Positions 34,921 to 46,614 are shown, counted from the stretch's first letter. The stretch: 64,000 nt of DNA from Dendrolimus kikuchii (GCA_019925095.2 CM034403.1:9305690-9369689); one strand, 5' to 3'. Notes: generated by a model from the sequence alone, not told the origin. Program-made: numbers and translations.

Positions 34921-35336
34921 TGTAAAAACACATTTTATTGCCTGTCGGCATTTATTGGCATACGTTTCTAGAGAATAGCCCATTGATTTATTGCACTCGT
35001 TTATGGCAGCTTGCGGCCGAAACATTATCCAGGTGTTGCGGATTACGTCTACTATGACAAAGACTACTACAGTTGTAATTGTGAGGTATAAAACGACGGC
35101 TTGATGGAGAGAGGGTGCAGTTCAGCAACAACTACGATCAAGGCGTGACCTGTGTACAATTGGAAGCCTAATAATGACGGACTTTGCGCGTTTTATTGAA
35201 TTACGACCTTCTGCATTACGTTCTGATTTGTTGTGTTCGGTTATATTTGTACCTGTGTTATACGTGTTTGTATAGTTCTAATAAACTCTATAATAATTCT
35301 AACGGCATTTTAATTCGAGTCCCGCAACTCGTAACA
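34921..35336 (+). promoter_or_regulatory. TATA/Inr core promoter in an LTR-like segment
   Basis: TATAAAA (35087-35093) lies 32 bp upstream of GCAGTT (A at 35119), close to the insect initiator TCAGTT. TGACC near +28 is one base off the DPE consensus. An AATAAA follows at 35280-35285, and the block ends CTCGTAACA. Promoter, short transcript and polyadenylation signal within about 400 bp is the plan of an LTR (U3-R-U5). I cannot fix the left end or a target duplication, and no primer site or polypurine tract adjoins, so a solo LTR is my best guess. A host promoter is the alternative. Confidence 0.4.
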
Positions 35337-35581
35337 ATATAAAAGAGCAGGCGTTAAAACATTGTGTTTTCATCTTACTTTCAAGTTCTGTATATGAGTA
35401 ATTTTAATTGTAGTTTATACAATAAAGAATAAGCCATTTGACTTGTTAAAATGGTAACGTCATAAGGCACTGTTCGCACACGATATTAACGAGGCTATAA
35501 CAATTTGTGTGATTATAAAAAGTGTCTCAGTTGATTTGAATGTCAAATTAAACGGAGAAGAAATTCGGGCATCTCTATAAA

Positions 35582-35780
35582 TCCCTATTAATATTACAAA
35601 TGCGAGAGTAACTCTGTCTGTCTGTTACGCTTTCACGGAATAACAACTGGACCTATTGGGCTGAAATTCGGTACATATGTGATTTCAATATCGACGATGG
35701 TCAAAGGATACCTTTCATCCCGAGTAATGGAATAAACTTTGGGATAGATTTATGTAACTGTTATCCCGTAAAGTAGGGAA
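35582..35780 (+). mobile_element. Helitron 5' portion
   Basis: Starts TCCCTATTAATATTACAAAT, then 'GTAACTCTGTCTGTCTG' and 'TTACGCTTTCACGG', the classic start of a lepidopteran Helitron group. No CTAG end found. The same first ~35 bp occur at 60142. Confidence 0.75.
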
Positions 35781-35796
35781 GGTTTTGTGATCTTCG

Positions 35797-35859
35797 TCTA
35801 TTTCGTTAATTTCGTCCATTTTGTCCACTTTGTTAATTTTGTCCATTTTGTCTATTTTT
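35797..35859 (+). repeat. 9-bp tandem repeat, 7 units
   Basis: Units TCTATTTCG, TTAATTTCG, TCCATTTTG, TCCACTTTG, TTAATTTTG, TCCATTTTG, TCTATTTTT. Confidence 0.85.
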
Positions 35860-35869
35860 GTGCTTCGAG

Positions 35870-36715
35870 AACGTTTATTGAAACTTTAAATTCATTGTTT
35901 TTTTCGTAATGCCTATGTAAGGTGACTTTGCAAACTCAAGTTATTCGAACATAATGTTTTTCATAGAGTTATTATGTCATTAAAGTTCAAGACGTAAGCT
36001 CTCATAACTCAAGGTGGTAAATAAACAACTTAATTGAAATGTTCGTAATCAACACATTGGACAAAAGGACTGTAGCTTCGAGTGCACGTGCGAGATTTGC
36101 ACGGAAATATTCCTATAATAATTTACGTAAAGAAAACTGCACAAGGGGTAACAATTTCTTACCTCACGATACTTTCAAACTATTGATTCGTAATTTGATT
36201 ATTAAAAGGCGTTTATGTAATTGTATTCTAGCTACTGGTATTATGTGATGTGTATTTTTTGGTTAGATCGTAAACTTGTCTAGAGTGAAACAAACGACAC
36301 GCAAAAATAGACTAATTGCGTGCTAGTTTACATGTAATGTAGGTTTCCGTAGTAATGATCAATGTTTATTATTTAGGTCATTTAACTTCAAAACTCTAAG
36401 CCTGACTTTTTCAATTTTTTTACCCCATAGCTTAAAAAGTACAAGTGACACAAGTGTTGGGAAATTCTACTTGCAAATGGCTGACTCAGATTATAGATTT
36501 TCAGTCGGAGATTAAATGAACGTAAAGAGAAAACATTAATTATATATTTTAGATAACTTATGATAAAAGTAAAATCATCGTTTTAATGTCTAGTGTTCAA
36601 ATTTTTTCCGGCCTCTCCTCTCGATAGCAGACAGTACCTACTGTCGTAAAATAGTAAGGTTTTGCAGAAGGTTGTACAGTTTCTGTTATGTTACAACTTA
36701 AACTCTATTTCTATC
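35870..36715. other. no gene seen
   Basis: AT-rich; the 69-codon ORF at 36039-36248 has no recognised domain. Confidence 0.4.
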
Positions 36716-36721
36716 TTCTAT

Positions 36722-37031
36722 CCGTGCAGGAACGGAGAAAGAATACAATTTCGCGGCCGGGCGGCCTGTCGTAAGAGGCGACAAAATGACCCACAGCCAG
36801 GTGGGAGTGTATTTGCCCGACTGGATGACTACCACCCCTGGTCTAAAGTATGTCGCCATAACAACCTTGAGTTGTGTTCCGGCATTGGTGACCAGGTTCC
36901 AGTCTCCCTTAAGAGAGCAGCATCGCATTTGTAGCACCTTTGGTGTTGCAAATGTCCATATGCGATGGTAACCGCTTTCCATCAAGTGGGCCGTCTGCCT
37001 GTCTGCTACACTCCTGCAATAAAAAAAAAAA
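36722..37031 (+). mobile_element. SINE-A copy, well preserved
   Basis: CCGTGCAGGAACGGAGAAAG to CTCCTGCAATAAAAAAAAAA. One of the cleanest copies and suitable as a reference for the family. Confidence 0.88.
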
Positions 37032-37479
37032 CTCTAGACTACCAGTGCGCACAATTCGTTTTTTATTTTGAATCAAACTTTTAAATCTACGTATTAATTC
37101 GAACTAATTAACTGAGCTGCGTTATTTTTATTTTGCTATGAAACAATAAAGTCGGCCACTTTAGTACCTATATTGACAAAATAACATCAAGGTGTTATTG
37201 CATAATCCAAGGTAAGGCAGATAAACAAGACTTGCGGCAGAGCTGTGTGTGCACTACCAGAGTTCGTGTCTCCCGAAAAGTATAATCCGGGTGTCTAAGT
37301 TTCGTGTGAATAGATATTTTCTAGATAAGCGTGCTCCATCTTCGGCCGCATCATCGTCTGATATTAGACGTGAATTTGGTCAAACGGAAACCTATATATC
37401 ATAAAAACAGAACCATAGTTCAGCTTTATTTTTACAGATGCAAGTACGTGGAAAATAACGTACAGAATCCGGTTCAATC

Positions 37480-37680
37480 CGGTTCCCGATCAATTGCGCG
37501 TTAGCAGGGTAGCCTCCCGCTGGCAGATTTAATTCGCGCCTTGACAAAACCCCTTTGACGCATTCACCGATGACAGATCGCAGCCGGGCGCCTCTCGCCT
37601 CGCTGACGTTCCTATTATCATCGTAGGAACGGTTTTGCGAAACAGGAACACGTTCTCCCAAAGGAATCACTAGGATTTAG
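37480..37680. other. CpG-rich island, no gene recognised
   Basis: About 200 bp of raised GC and CpG with a 92-codon minus ORF lacking any recognised domain. Possible regulatory or exon-edge sequence. Confidence 0.3.
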
Positions 37681-37744
37681 GTGCCAATTATTACTTTAAT
37701 GTTTGACTAATTTGCTCTAGATACACATTATATGTAACTCAAAT

Positions 37745-37968
37745 TTAATATTTTTATATATAAAATTCTTCCGTTCGTGTGTATATCACAAAACTGCTCC
37801 TAAACGGTTAGACCGATTTCGTTGAAACTTTTTGTGTGTATTTGAGTGGGTCACGGGGTGGTTAAATTCACAATTGGATCCGGTAGATGGTTCTGGATTC
37901 CGATTCCAGATTTTCATTTTTTCAGAGCAGAACAACGTCTGCCGGACTCGCTACTACTACTATATAAA
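37745..37968 (+). mobile_element. Helitron-B, copy 2
   Basis: Starts near TATATATAAAATTCTTCCG and contains 'CTCCTAAACGGTTAGACCG' and 'CACAATTGGATCCGGTAG'. Ends AACGTCTGCCGGACTCGCTA, where the last bases have drifted from CTAG. Confidence 0.7.
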
Positions 37969-37974
37969 ACATTG

Positions 37975-40055
37975 CTTGAGAATTTTATTGGTGATTTTCT
38001 ATATCACTAAAGGGATTTAATATTATTGTATTGCCGGCGGTTCTTAATATCTATCTATGCAAGTTTTAAAAATAATCGCACGTCTAGACAAAAGTAAATA
38101 TTACGTTAAAAGATTCCGTTATATCGATAGAGGTCAAGTTAATAAACAACAAGCATCTTGAAATGCGAGACAAGAAGAATTAGGGGGCTATATCCTATTA
38201 TTTTTCTTTTATTCTTATATTATAGAATTATTGTTCTTCTTTTGTTAGACGAATATTTCGAATCGTCGTCTTCTAAAGTACATTTGAATACGGATATATT
38301 TTATACCTTTTTGTCAAAATGGTCTATTTTTTAGTTTCTCTTCCCGTACTTTAAACGATGTGCTATCGATTGATAGCGATGTGAAGTTGTAGTCTTTAAA
38401 ACAGTTACTAAGCGAATCGTCACTTTGAAATTTAAATCTATTTACAGGTAAGACTACTTAATGTATAATTAATTTATTATAAAAAAAAATCTTTTTAATG
38501 ATTTTGGGGACGTTTGTGTATTTTTCAAGTAATCGTGGTTACGTGTTTAAGTTGTTTTTGGATGACCTTCCTTATCTCTTACATGTGATATTTGCGTGTG
38601 AGACATCATTAATGTGTATGATTATAAAACACTTCGTCTGCATTTGTTTCATATGATTCATTATACTTTTTGAATGAAATCAAAACGCTATTGTAACACA
38701 CTGAGAGATGTATCTTTGTATCTTACCTAAAGCCTATATATTAATGTTTATATCCCCAGCCTGGTGAATTATACTTGCTCATATACATTTCCCTCCGTTA
38801 ATTTTACAATTATTATAAAAAATATATATGTATAAGATTGGTCCAGCCATTTAGTTGTCAAAATATAAATCAATAATTCTAATAACCGTTACGAAATGTG
38901 ACACTTTTATGACCCAGTGACGTTCCGTACCGAGAATAGATAACTATGAATGACCTTCCGCGTGCGTTCATTCTTGGAGTAGAGATAGTATACACAGTAT
39001 TGATCACTATTAAAAAAGCGACGCATCCGGTGCACTCGACCGGCTTGGACAACGGTTTGGAAGCTTATACAATTTTTAGAATTGATATAACATGCTATCG
39101 ATAATTACCATACCGCACTAACTAGATTGTAAATTATGAAAGCAGAATAAGACTAAGATAAGGATTTCTAAGTATTATTAGTTGATATATATGAACTCAT
39201 GACACAGAAGACACTGTCAGTGTATTTTGCGCAGGCTAACTTGATAATATGTTATTTGCAACGTCCACTCCTTTAATACATACCAATATTATAATTACGA
39301 AAGTGACTATGTTTCTTACCTTTTCACAACTAATAGCTGGACAGGTTCAATTATGATTGATTAAACACGGAAAGGATCAGAAAAGATATAGGTTACCTTT
39401 TGTGCCAAAAAGAATTATGAATGTGTGAAATAAGGACTGAAAATATATATGAAGTACCCAACATTCCTAAATTTCGAAATAAGAAACGTCACATTTAGAA
39501 TTTTGGTAAGAAATAAATATTGTATCTCTTGCAAAATCCCCCTTCATGGAGGTAATGTAGGGGTTTAAACTTATAAAGTGTTCTGTTGATGCACTCTTTA
39601 TTTATAGGTTAAAAGTTACAAATGCATACGAAACCGCTAGTTTTGTTATAGGTTCATCTTTTTGATATATTAATTATTTTGTCTTTTAGAATATAAACCC
39701 CGGCTGTAATTAGTTAGAAGTAGTTACTCTGCATGTGAAAAATATTTCCTAAAATAATGTACCGCAGTCGTTTTAAAATCTCAATAACAACGTTGCAAAT
39801 ATCGTATTTCATTGTAAAAAAAAACTTTGATCATTGTCATACAAATGTATCTGTTGTTACTGGGCCATAATTACATGTCCTGGTGTGTAATTTTCTCAGA
39901 CCCTTTGTCGTGGAGTCAATGGAAGCAGGACTTTGTTGTTATCAACTCGACTGTTCGTTAGGGGCCGGTGGAATGGGCAAGATGTATGAGAATTGAGACG
40001 CTAGGAGCAATTTTCTAGGTGAAATACGTATGTTATCATATATACTTTACAAAAG
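37975..40055. other. AT-rich stretch, no gene seen
   Basis: Nothing supportable beyond a small GCTATC-gatt-GATAGC hairpin (38352-38367). Confidence 0.45.
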
Positions 40056-40059
40056 CGTA

Positions 40060-40298
40060 TAGCGATTATTAATATTTAGTTGCTTGTTGTCTTTGACTTC
40101 GCATTTCACATCATTTAGTTTATTTATTATTGTAGGTGTCGAGCCATTATTAATATTCAATTGCTTGCTGTCTTTGACCACACCTTTGACATCATATACT
40201 TTAATTATTATAAGGTGTCTAGCTATTATTAATATTTAGTTACTTGTTGTTTTTGACCTTATCTTTGAGATCGTGTACTTTCAATTATTATTTTGATA
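40060..40298 (+). repeat. tandem triplication of an ~80-bp unit
   Basis: Units at 40060-40140, 40141-40219 and 40220-about 40298, each with 'ATTATTAATATT', 'TTGCTTGTTGTCTTTGAC'-type sequence, a short variable part and 'TAATTATTAT..GGTGTC'. Divergence of roughly a fifth to a quarter suggests an old local duplication. Confidence 0.8.
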
Positions 40299-40309
40299 TT
40301 ATGCATGTC

Positions 40310-40840
40310 TGTATAGAGTTCGGTTTAAATAAAGTTTTGGTATTATAAATATAGAAAACCACAAGTAAATCAAAAATAGCGCGTTATCACTTAATACCTT
40401 TTAAATTTATATAAGGATAAACCTTTGCGTTGTATTTAATATCTACAAATTGTAAGCTTAGAGCGAGTAATCAATAAATGATGCAAATGGTTTAGATAAT
40501 ATTTTATTATTGCCCTGAAAAACTAAATATTTGGGAGCCGAATATTTAAGTATAGAATACGTTGCCATAACTAGGTTTGTTTACGACCAGGTCACTTAGT
40601 AAACCGACCCACATTTGGCTATGATTCATTCTTGTGCGTTTCCAAAATTTTCTTATCTAAACCGCGTAAAATACTTGGAATTATCTGTTCATTACACGTG
40701 GGAACTTCGAATTAATAAGAATATAAAAAAATTCGTGTCAACCTATCGACCACTTTTCAAATTTTGAGCTTGTATACATATAGAAGCTAAATTTGAAATT
40801 AATATACAACGTATGATTTATATTAACGTTGGTATTCTTT
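40310..40840. other. no gene seen
   Basis: AT-rich. Confidence 0.4.
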
Positions 40841-40847
40841 TTTTTTA

Positions 40848-41335
40848 TTGCCTCAAACAGGCAAACAGGCAGGCGGCCCACCTGATGGAAAGTGGTTACC
40901 GTCGCCTATGGACGCTTGCAACACCAGGGGTGTTGCCAACGCGTTATCGACCTCTAAGAAATTTTATAACACCCTTCTTAAAGAACCCTATGTCATAGCG
41001 AAAAGGGTAAACCGCGGCGGGAAGTTCCCTCCAGATCACTGTTGTACGCGGAATAACTTTTCTGGAGAACCGTTGCGTAGTTGAGCGTGGGAGTTCCAGG
41101 AAATGGGGGTGAATATCTCGTCGCTGGCGAGCGGTGCGGTTGTAAAAGTGAGGCGTTGGTTGGCACCAGATCAAACATTTCCTCGGAACACTCCCCGTTA
41201 TACCGGTTGTAGAATACGCAGAGGGACGCAAAGTCTCTCCGAAGGCTAATTCCAAATATTCAAGGGTACTTGTCATCAGATGGATCACCTGACGTGCAAA
41301 CAATCAAAATTCTAAATCAAGTTTGGTTCTTTGAG
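40848..41335 (-). pseudogene. CR1/jockey-type LINE, 5'-truncated, C-terminal RT and 3' UTR
   Basis: The minus strand encodes the C-terminal series of a CR1/jockey-like element. In one frame: LRRDFASLCVFYNRYNGECS and EEMFDLVP. After a frameshift near 41150: TARQRRDIHPHFLELPRSTT, RFSRKVIPRTTVIWRELPAA and a YDIGFFKKGV block, with the stop at about 40944. The 3' UTR carries GGTGTTGCAAGCGTCCATAG, CGACGGTAACCACTTTCCAT and CAGGTGGGCCGCCTGCC, and ends in AATAAAAAAAAA. This end is clearly related to the last ~90 bp of SINE-A. Confidence 0.85.
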
Positions 41336-41339
41336 TAAC

Positions 41340-42170
41340 TTTAAAACACATATTTAATTAAAATTCGCTTCAGTTTGTACTAGAGAGTGTAAACTGCAGA
41401 AAACTTTATTAGCTAGGGTGGCTTGATTGATGAGCCGCCCTTGTTCTCTGCTCGCCAGCTCAATTATACCTCGATTACTTAATTTGACATGATATCCCGA
41501 CACTTTCCACCTTCACTGTTTAATGATAAGTGTTACCAAGTGTTTTTATTGATTTATCATTGTTCTTACGTGAAGGGTGAATAAGGTCTTGAGTTAATTA
41601 GATTGTATGAATTTTTGCAAATCCTTATAAAATTGTTATACCTGTCTGTCCGATATTTTATATATGTCGAAGATGTTTTCTTTATCTATACTTTAAATGA
41701 AGCTTGACAGAAACAAGTAAATGTTTTATATGCCGCTACAAAGTGTTTTAGTGAAATCGAAACAAATAAAAATTAGGAGTAGTCAACGACGTCTGACAAA
41801 ATCAATAGATAGCGTTTAGTGTTAGACAGGTAGGTGTTCTTCAATTATTGTAAGCATGTCTTTACTGTGTTTAGTAATTCTTTACTATTTCAACAAATTG
41901 TGAGATATTTGCTTTCAACGATTATCTCGTTAACTATGAAGTGAAAATTCTGATAAAGCTCTACGTGGTACTTAAGAACCTACTTTAAAGGAAAATTAGT
42001 TAGAAAAATCTTTTAAATGCTTTTTACTATTTTGAAATATAGATTATTTTCGATAAATTGTAGTAGCAATCAAGTTATTTATATTGAATTATTTGCAATT
42101 TATTTTAGGTCATTATGATATCATCTTAAAAACATCTGTATATTTGTCCCATGGGAAAATATAACTAAGA
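41340..42170. other. no gene seen
   Basis: AT-rich. Confidence 0.4.
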
Positions 42171-42174
42171 GAAT

Positions 42175-42420
42175 AGAAACTAATACAATAAAAGAAAACT
42201 TAACTTAGTTATACTGTACTGTACTCATAGTTCCTCAAGACTATAAGTAGAATACTGAGCCTAGGTCACCGAAATCTATGGGTAAGGTGCGCAGAAGGCT
42301 TCGTTTAGCAGGCTGGCTACGCTTCCTCGTTAAATTGCTCTATTGATCCATTATCAGAGGTAGGCACCAGCCCTCTGATCACCTGAAGAGTCAATGAGTT
42401 GTTTTGATCATTGATAATTC
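42175..42420 (+). repeat. repeat family L, copy 1
   Basis: 'CCTCAAGACTATAAG', 'AGAATACTGAGCCTAGGT', 'CTATGGGTAAGGTGC' and 'AGTCAATGAGTTGTTTTGAT' recur in the same order and strand at 59305-59490. Family unknown to me. Confidence 0.7.
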
Positions 42421-42424
42421 TGTA

Positions 42425-42694
42425 TAATATTTTGAGCATATAATAGAGCATAAAATTTTGAATAAGATATTTTTGTTCAATCACCTTTTATAAGGTTTTA
42501 GAGCTCAGTAGATAAATATGTACTTTATTAACATTTAAAAATGTTCAGCTTGAAAAAACAGTTACAAAGGTCGCGCCATTTTCCTCCAAAACGAAGTTCA
42601 TTATCGTGATATAGGTATCGTATTTGTAGCAAATTAATGCAGGGAAATCTATATGAATTTATTAGAATATACATTTTACACCTACATTACGATT
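42425..42694. other. AT-rich, one fragment of a TIR element
   Basis: AAAACGAAGTTCATTATCG (42583-42601) resembles the TIR element at 25492. Confidence 0.4.
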
Positions 42695-42790
42695 ACGTAT
42701 GCAACAGCCTTTTGGTGTTACAAATAAACACTGCCCATCAGGTGACTTATTGCATGCTTTGCTCCATTAATAAATAAAAATAATGAAGTG
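42695..42790 (+). mobile_element. CR1/jockey-type LINE or SINE-A 3' tail, decayed
   Basis: 'TATGCAACAGCCTTTTGGTG' and 'GCCCATCAGGTGACTTATTG', then AATAAATAAAA. Confidence 0.5.
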
Positions 42791-42820
42791 TCTTTGAGAT
42801 ACCTAGTAGGAAAGAAGTTT

Positions 42821-42890
42821 CGAAGGCCCACGAAGGTCATCGAAAGTCAACGGAGGCCATCGGAGACCATCGAAGACCATCCAAGAAATT
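42821..42890 (+). repeat. 10-bp tandem repeat, 7 units
   Basis: Units in register: CGAAGGCCCA, CGAAGGTCAT, CGAAAGTCAA, CGGAGGCCAT, CGGAGACCAT, CGAAGACCAT, CCAAGAAATT. Confidence 0.9.
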
Positions 42891-43014
42891 GTATAAGGAC
42901 AATTAAAAGACCTTATATTTTCAAAACAACGTATATTTTATTACATTATTATGTTAAATCTTATTTCAAAGCACTAAAGTTCAAAATTGTGCATAATATA
43001 CAGCGGTCCGCATT

Positions 43015-43331
43015 TTTTATTTATTTTTTATTGCAGGAGATCAGCAGACAGGCAGACGGCCCACTTGATGGAAAGCGGTACCATCGCCTATGGACATTTG
43101 CAACACCAAAGTTGATACAAATGCGCTGCTGCTCTCTTAAGGGAAACTGGAACCTTGTCACTAATGCCGGAACACAACTCAAGGTTGTCATGGCGACATA
43201 CTTTAGACCAGGGGTGGTAGCCATCCAGTCGGGCAAATGCCCTTCCACCTGGCTGTGGGTTGTTAAGTCGCCTCTTACGACAGGCCGCCCGGCCGCAGGA
43301 AATTGTATTCTTTCTCCGTTCCTGCACAGAT
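43015..43331 (-). mobile_element. SINE-A copy
   Basis: Full length, from plus-strand poly-T to CCTGCACAGATAG. The 181-codon plus ORF (42788-43333) runs through it and is incidental. Confidence 0.87.
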
Positions 43332-43554
43332 AGAAGCATTTAATTTTAGTTTACTATTTTTCCTCGTCTAGCTCTCATCTGCCGAGTAACGTGGCATAGG
43401 AAACTTCGTTGCAAAAATGTGCTCACAAATAGCCCATTTCTAAATACGGATATTCCCATTTTAGGGGAATGAAGGGTAAAAAAACCCACCACGTTTGTTA
43501 GCACCATGTTTAATTTTCCTCAAAATCTTTTCCTTAGAGGGGCCTTCCACAAAT

Positions 43555-43750
43555 TGTGTCACACGAATTTCATGATTTTAAGATTCCTCCCCCGTCTTTG
43601 TCACACGTGGTCACAGTCACAAGGACTCCTCCCTTCCTAGTGTAACATCACATATTTTGCAATTTTACATCTAGAAATTTAGGAGCTCCTACCCCTTGTC
43701 ACACTTCGTCGACCTCCTCTTCCCGGCCTTAACGTGTGACGTAAATTATG
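43555..43750 (+). repeat. 'CCCCTTGTCACAC' repeat, longer copy
   Basis: Repeated C-rich blocks alternating with TTTGTCACAC/CTTGTCACAC, ending 'AACGTGTGACGTAAATTATG'. Shares CCCTTGTCACACTT with 22845-22905. A common arthropod repeat type; class unknown to me. Confidence 0.6.
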
Positions 43751-43870
43751 TATCACCACTTAGTAGTCAATAGGTGAATAATAACTAATTAAATATGACA
43801 TGCGTATTAAGTCAAAAAGTTACCTAAACTTTATATTATCCTATTCGTCTGGTATTAAAGCTAAAATAAA

Positions 43871-44657
43871 CATTTTTTAAAATAAAAACAAAATCTCCTT
43901 CACACTAAAAACCATAAATAAATATATAACCGACTTCTTTCTTTGACATCTTGAAGTCGGTCCCAAGTAAAACATAAGAGAACAACAAATTTACAAAATG
44001 TAGTAATTTTTGTGTTTTACTTGACACTGTCTGCTGCTTATTTAATATTTCACTATTGACAGTTTTAGTTGTTACTGTTGTCGGTTTAGCTCTAATAAAA
44101 AAACTATCTATCCTATACCTATCTATTTTTCTGTTGTCAGTTTCTACTAGGTTAAGGTAAAAACTGTAACTGTATATAAATTACATTTCATTTTATACAT
44201 CAAATATGGTATAATATAAAAACCATTTTGTTGTTCGCCACATCATTAGATATAACATTTTTATCGTTTTCGAGGTTTTCCCATACAATTGATTAGTTCC
44301 GTGGTTCTTTTTATTCCCTTTTTTGCCTATAATTGAGTACGTAACAAATGCCATACGCATATGTATTAAACATTTTAATACAATTTATTTAGTATCTTAT
44401 TTTTAGTGTCTTGATAAAAGTAATTATTTAAGGAAAACGGTTTTAACAATAATTATTCTTTACAATAAAATATTTTAAATTGGGGCAAAAGTTCTTGTGT
44501 GTCAAGTAAAACATAAAAATTACTATGTTTTGTAATTTTGATGTTGGTCTTTAATGATTTACTTGGCGCCAACTTCTCGATATTGTAGAAAGAAGTCGGT
44601 TAAATATTTATCTTTTGGTTTTTAATGTGTAGTTGGTTTTGTTTTTGTTAAAAAAAT
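43871..44657. mobile_element. non-autonomous DNA element with ~150-bp inverted repeats
   Basis: The left arm (43871-44035: 'CACACTAAAAACCAT', 'AACCGACTTCTTTCTTTGAC', 'TTTTGTGTTTTACTTGACAC') reappears inverted at 44490-44657. The middle ~450 bp is AT-rich with no ORF. A relative of one arm occurs at 60030-60070 ('CTTGAAGTTGGTGCTAAGTA'). No clear target duplication seen. Confidence 0.75.
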
Positions 44658-44659
44658 AT

Positions 44660-45845
44660 GTATTTTACGGATGTACCTCATGTATTATTAGTTATACTAG
44701 TCGAAATTCGACCATAAATAATTTAAATTATAAGTTTAAACATTATTAAGGTTCTGTTGTCAACTAATATACTTCTATAATCACAGATTTCGCCAAGGCT
44801 ACACTGTTCATTTGACTTTAACAATATACAGAGTATATATGTATGGTGTGTCAAATACATGGTAGTGTGTGTAATGTTTTTTTTATTGCTTTAATATATT
44901 TTTTATGCATAAAAAACATAAGCTGTTAACATTCTGTGCTCCTTCTCTATATAAACTTCTTATATAAGTGTGCGAAATTAAAAAAAAAGGGGTATAAGTT
45001 TTTGCTTCACGTATTAATATAATGATATTATTTATGTAACTACATAAAAACATAGGCTCACAGTTCATGCAGAATATTGAGCTTTGACTAACGCCGAAGT
45101 TCTTGTTAAATCAAAAGATTTTGTGGGTATGCCACAAAAGATTGCTTACACCAAGACACAATACTTGGTGTATACAGATTTTAAGATTTTTTTTTATTTG
45201 TGTGGATAATCTTACCTGTTTCGTGTCATGTAACTTCGGCATTTTACTGGAAATCTCTCGGTTGGCGTTGGTCAATTCTGCAATTTGACTAACGTTGGGT
45301 TTTGGAAGACCAAGATTAACCATTAAAAAATATTCTACAACTTGAATATTGATAAATATATAACGCTGGCTATATTCACAAACACAGCGAAGAAATATCT
45401 AACAACTTTTTATTTAAAGTATAATATAAAAATTCAAAAGTAAGTTTTTAGTTACTTTTCCATTAAGTTTTGCAATATTGATTTTTTTGCTTTCTAGCAA
45501 AAAATAAATATTTTCTACAATATGTTGAAGATTCTACTTTTTAGTTACGCAAATACTTGCATAGCATTAGAAAAAAAATTAAACGCCTACGTGCCTATAA
45601 TATACGCGAGTTGCTCTCGATTTTCTTGGGATCCACTCGTAAGATCCTGACTTGGTGACAATGGGACTATTTGGAATATAAAAAAATTGGAAATAGATCT
45701 ACAATTGACGAAGAAATCGTCTAACAAACATACAGTTGAATTGGAAATTCCTCCTTTGTGAAGTTGATTGAAAAGAAGAAACCACCCAACATCTTTAAAA
45801 TGTATCTGAACATGTGAGTTGGTATTGAGAGCGTTACTTTCTAAT
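44660..45845. other. no gene seen
   Basis: AT-rich; paired ORFs at 45103-45323 have no recognised domain. Confidence 0.4.
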
Positions 45846-45849
45846 ACTA

Positions 45850-46335
45850 CTTTATTACGTCTATAAATTGTATAGACTCGCCCCAGGAGGCGCTTACCGA
45901 GTGGCTATCGCGCTTTTCGATTTAGGGCACTCTTCGTTCAAAATTGAAATGGTCGGACCTTTTGTTGGCAACATTTAAATTGCATATTTTAAATGTGATG
46001 CCTGTGATGGTCGTTCTGAAAAGCTGCTAATATTTTAGAAGTTACTTACATTTTCGTTAGATAAGATCATAATATGGATACCACATAGAACGATCTTATA
46101 TTGTAAGCTCATAATATGTGTGCTCAGTGCACCACACACATTCACATGATAATAAGCAAGTCGCTGCACTGCAAAGTACACTGACTTGCAGTTACTACGT
46201 TCACCTCAGGACAGTGATGTAGCTAAGTATAAAGTACGAGACATATTGGCGCTTAAGTAACACGTGTTATTTGAGTGTCTGTCCTTAAAGTGTTGGAGCC
46301 ATAACCCCAAATAAAGAAGAAGAAGAAGAAGAGTG
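45850..46335 (+). mobile_element. candidate tRNA-derived SINE with (GAA)n tail
   Basis: GGCGCTTACCGAGTGGCTAT resembles a tRNA 5' arm with A box, and 'TTCGTTCAAAATTG' could be an eroded B box. About 380 bp further, 'CCATAACCCCAAATAAAGAA' runs into (GAA)n at 46313-46332, a SINE-like tail. The link between head and tail is inferred. Confidence 0.4.
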
Positions 46336-46339
46336 TTTG

Positions 46340-46610
46340 TGTGACATAAAGATAAGTAGGTTGCATTAAAATAATATCACATTTAAGACAAAATGTTGAC
46401 ATAAAATATGGCAACTTATTTGTACGAAATCACAGCACTTATTTTAATTTTTATTAGCATTTTTTGGGTTTGAAGATCAAGAAGTTTTTCATAGTATACG
46501 TACACACGCTACAACATAATTTAGTCGATTTATTGGATCGAAATAAGAATATTTAACACTATTATAATCGGAGGGAGTATTAAAAAAAAAATCTGTCTTC
46601 GACTATAAAT
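46340..46610. other. no gene seen
   Basis: AT-rich. Confidence 0.4.
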
Positions 46611-46614
46611 GCTA

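Noticed and set aside
42788..43333. 181-codon plus-strand ORF
   Set aside because: It begins in a 10-bp tandem repeat and ends in SINE-A; the SINE portion recurs at many other loci in both orientations.
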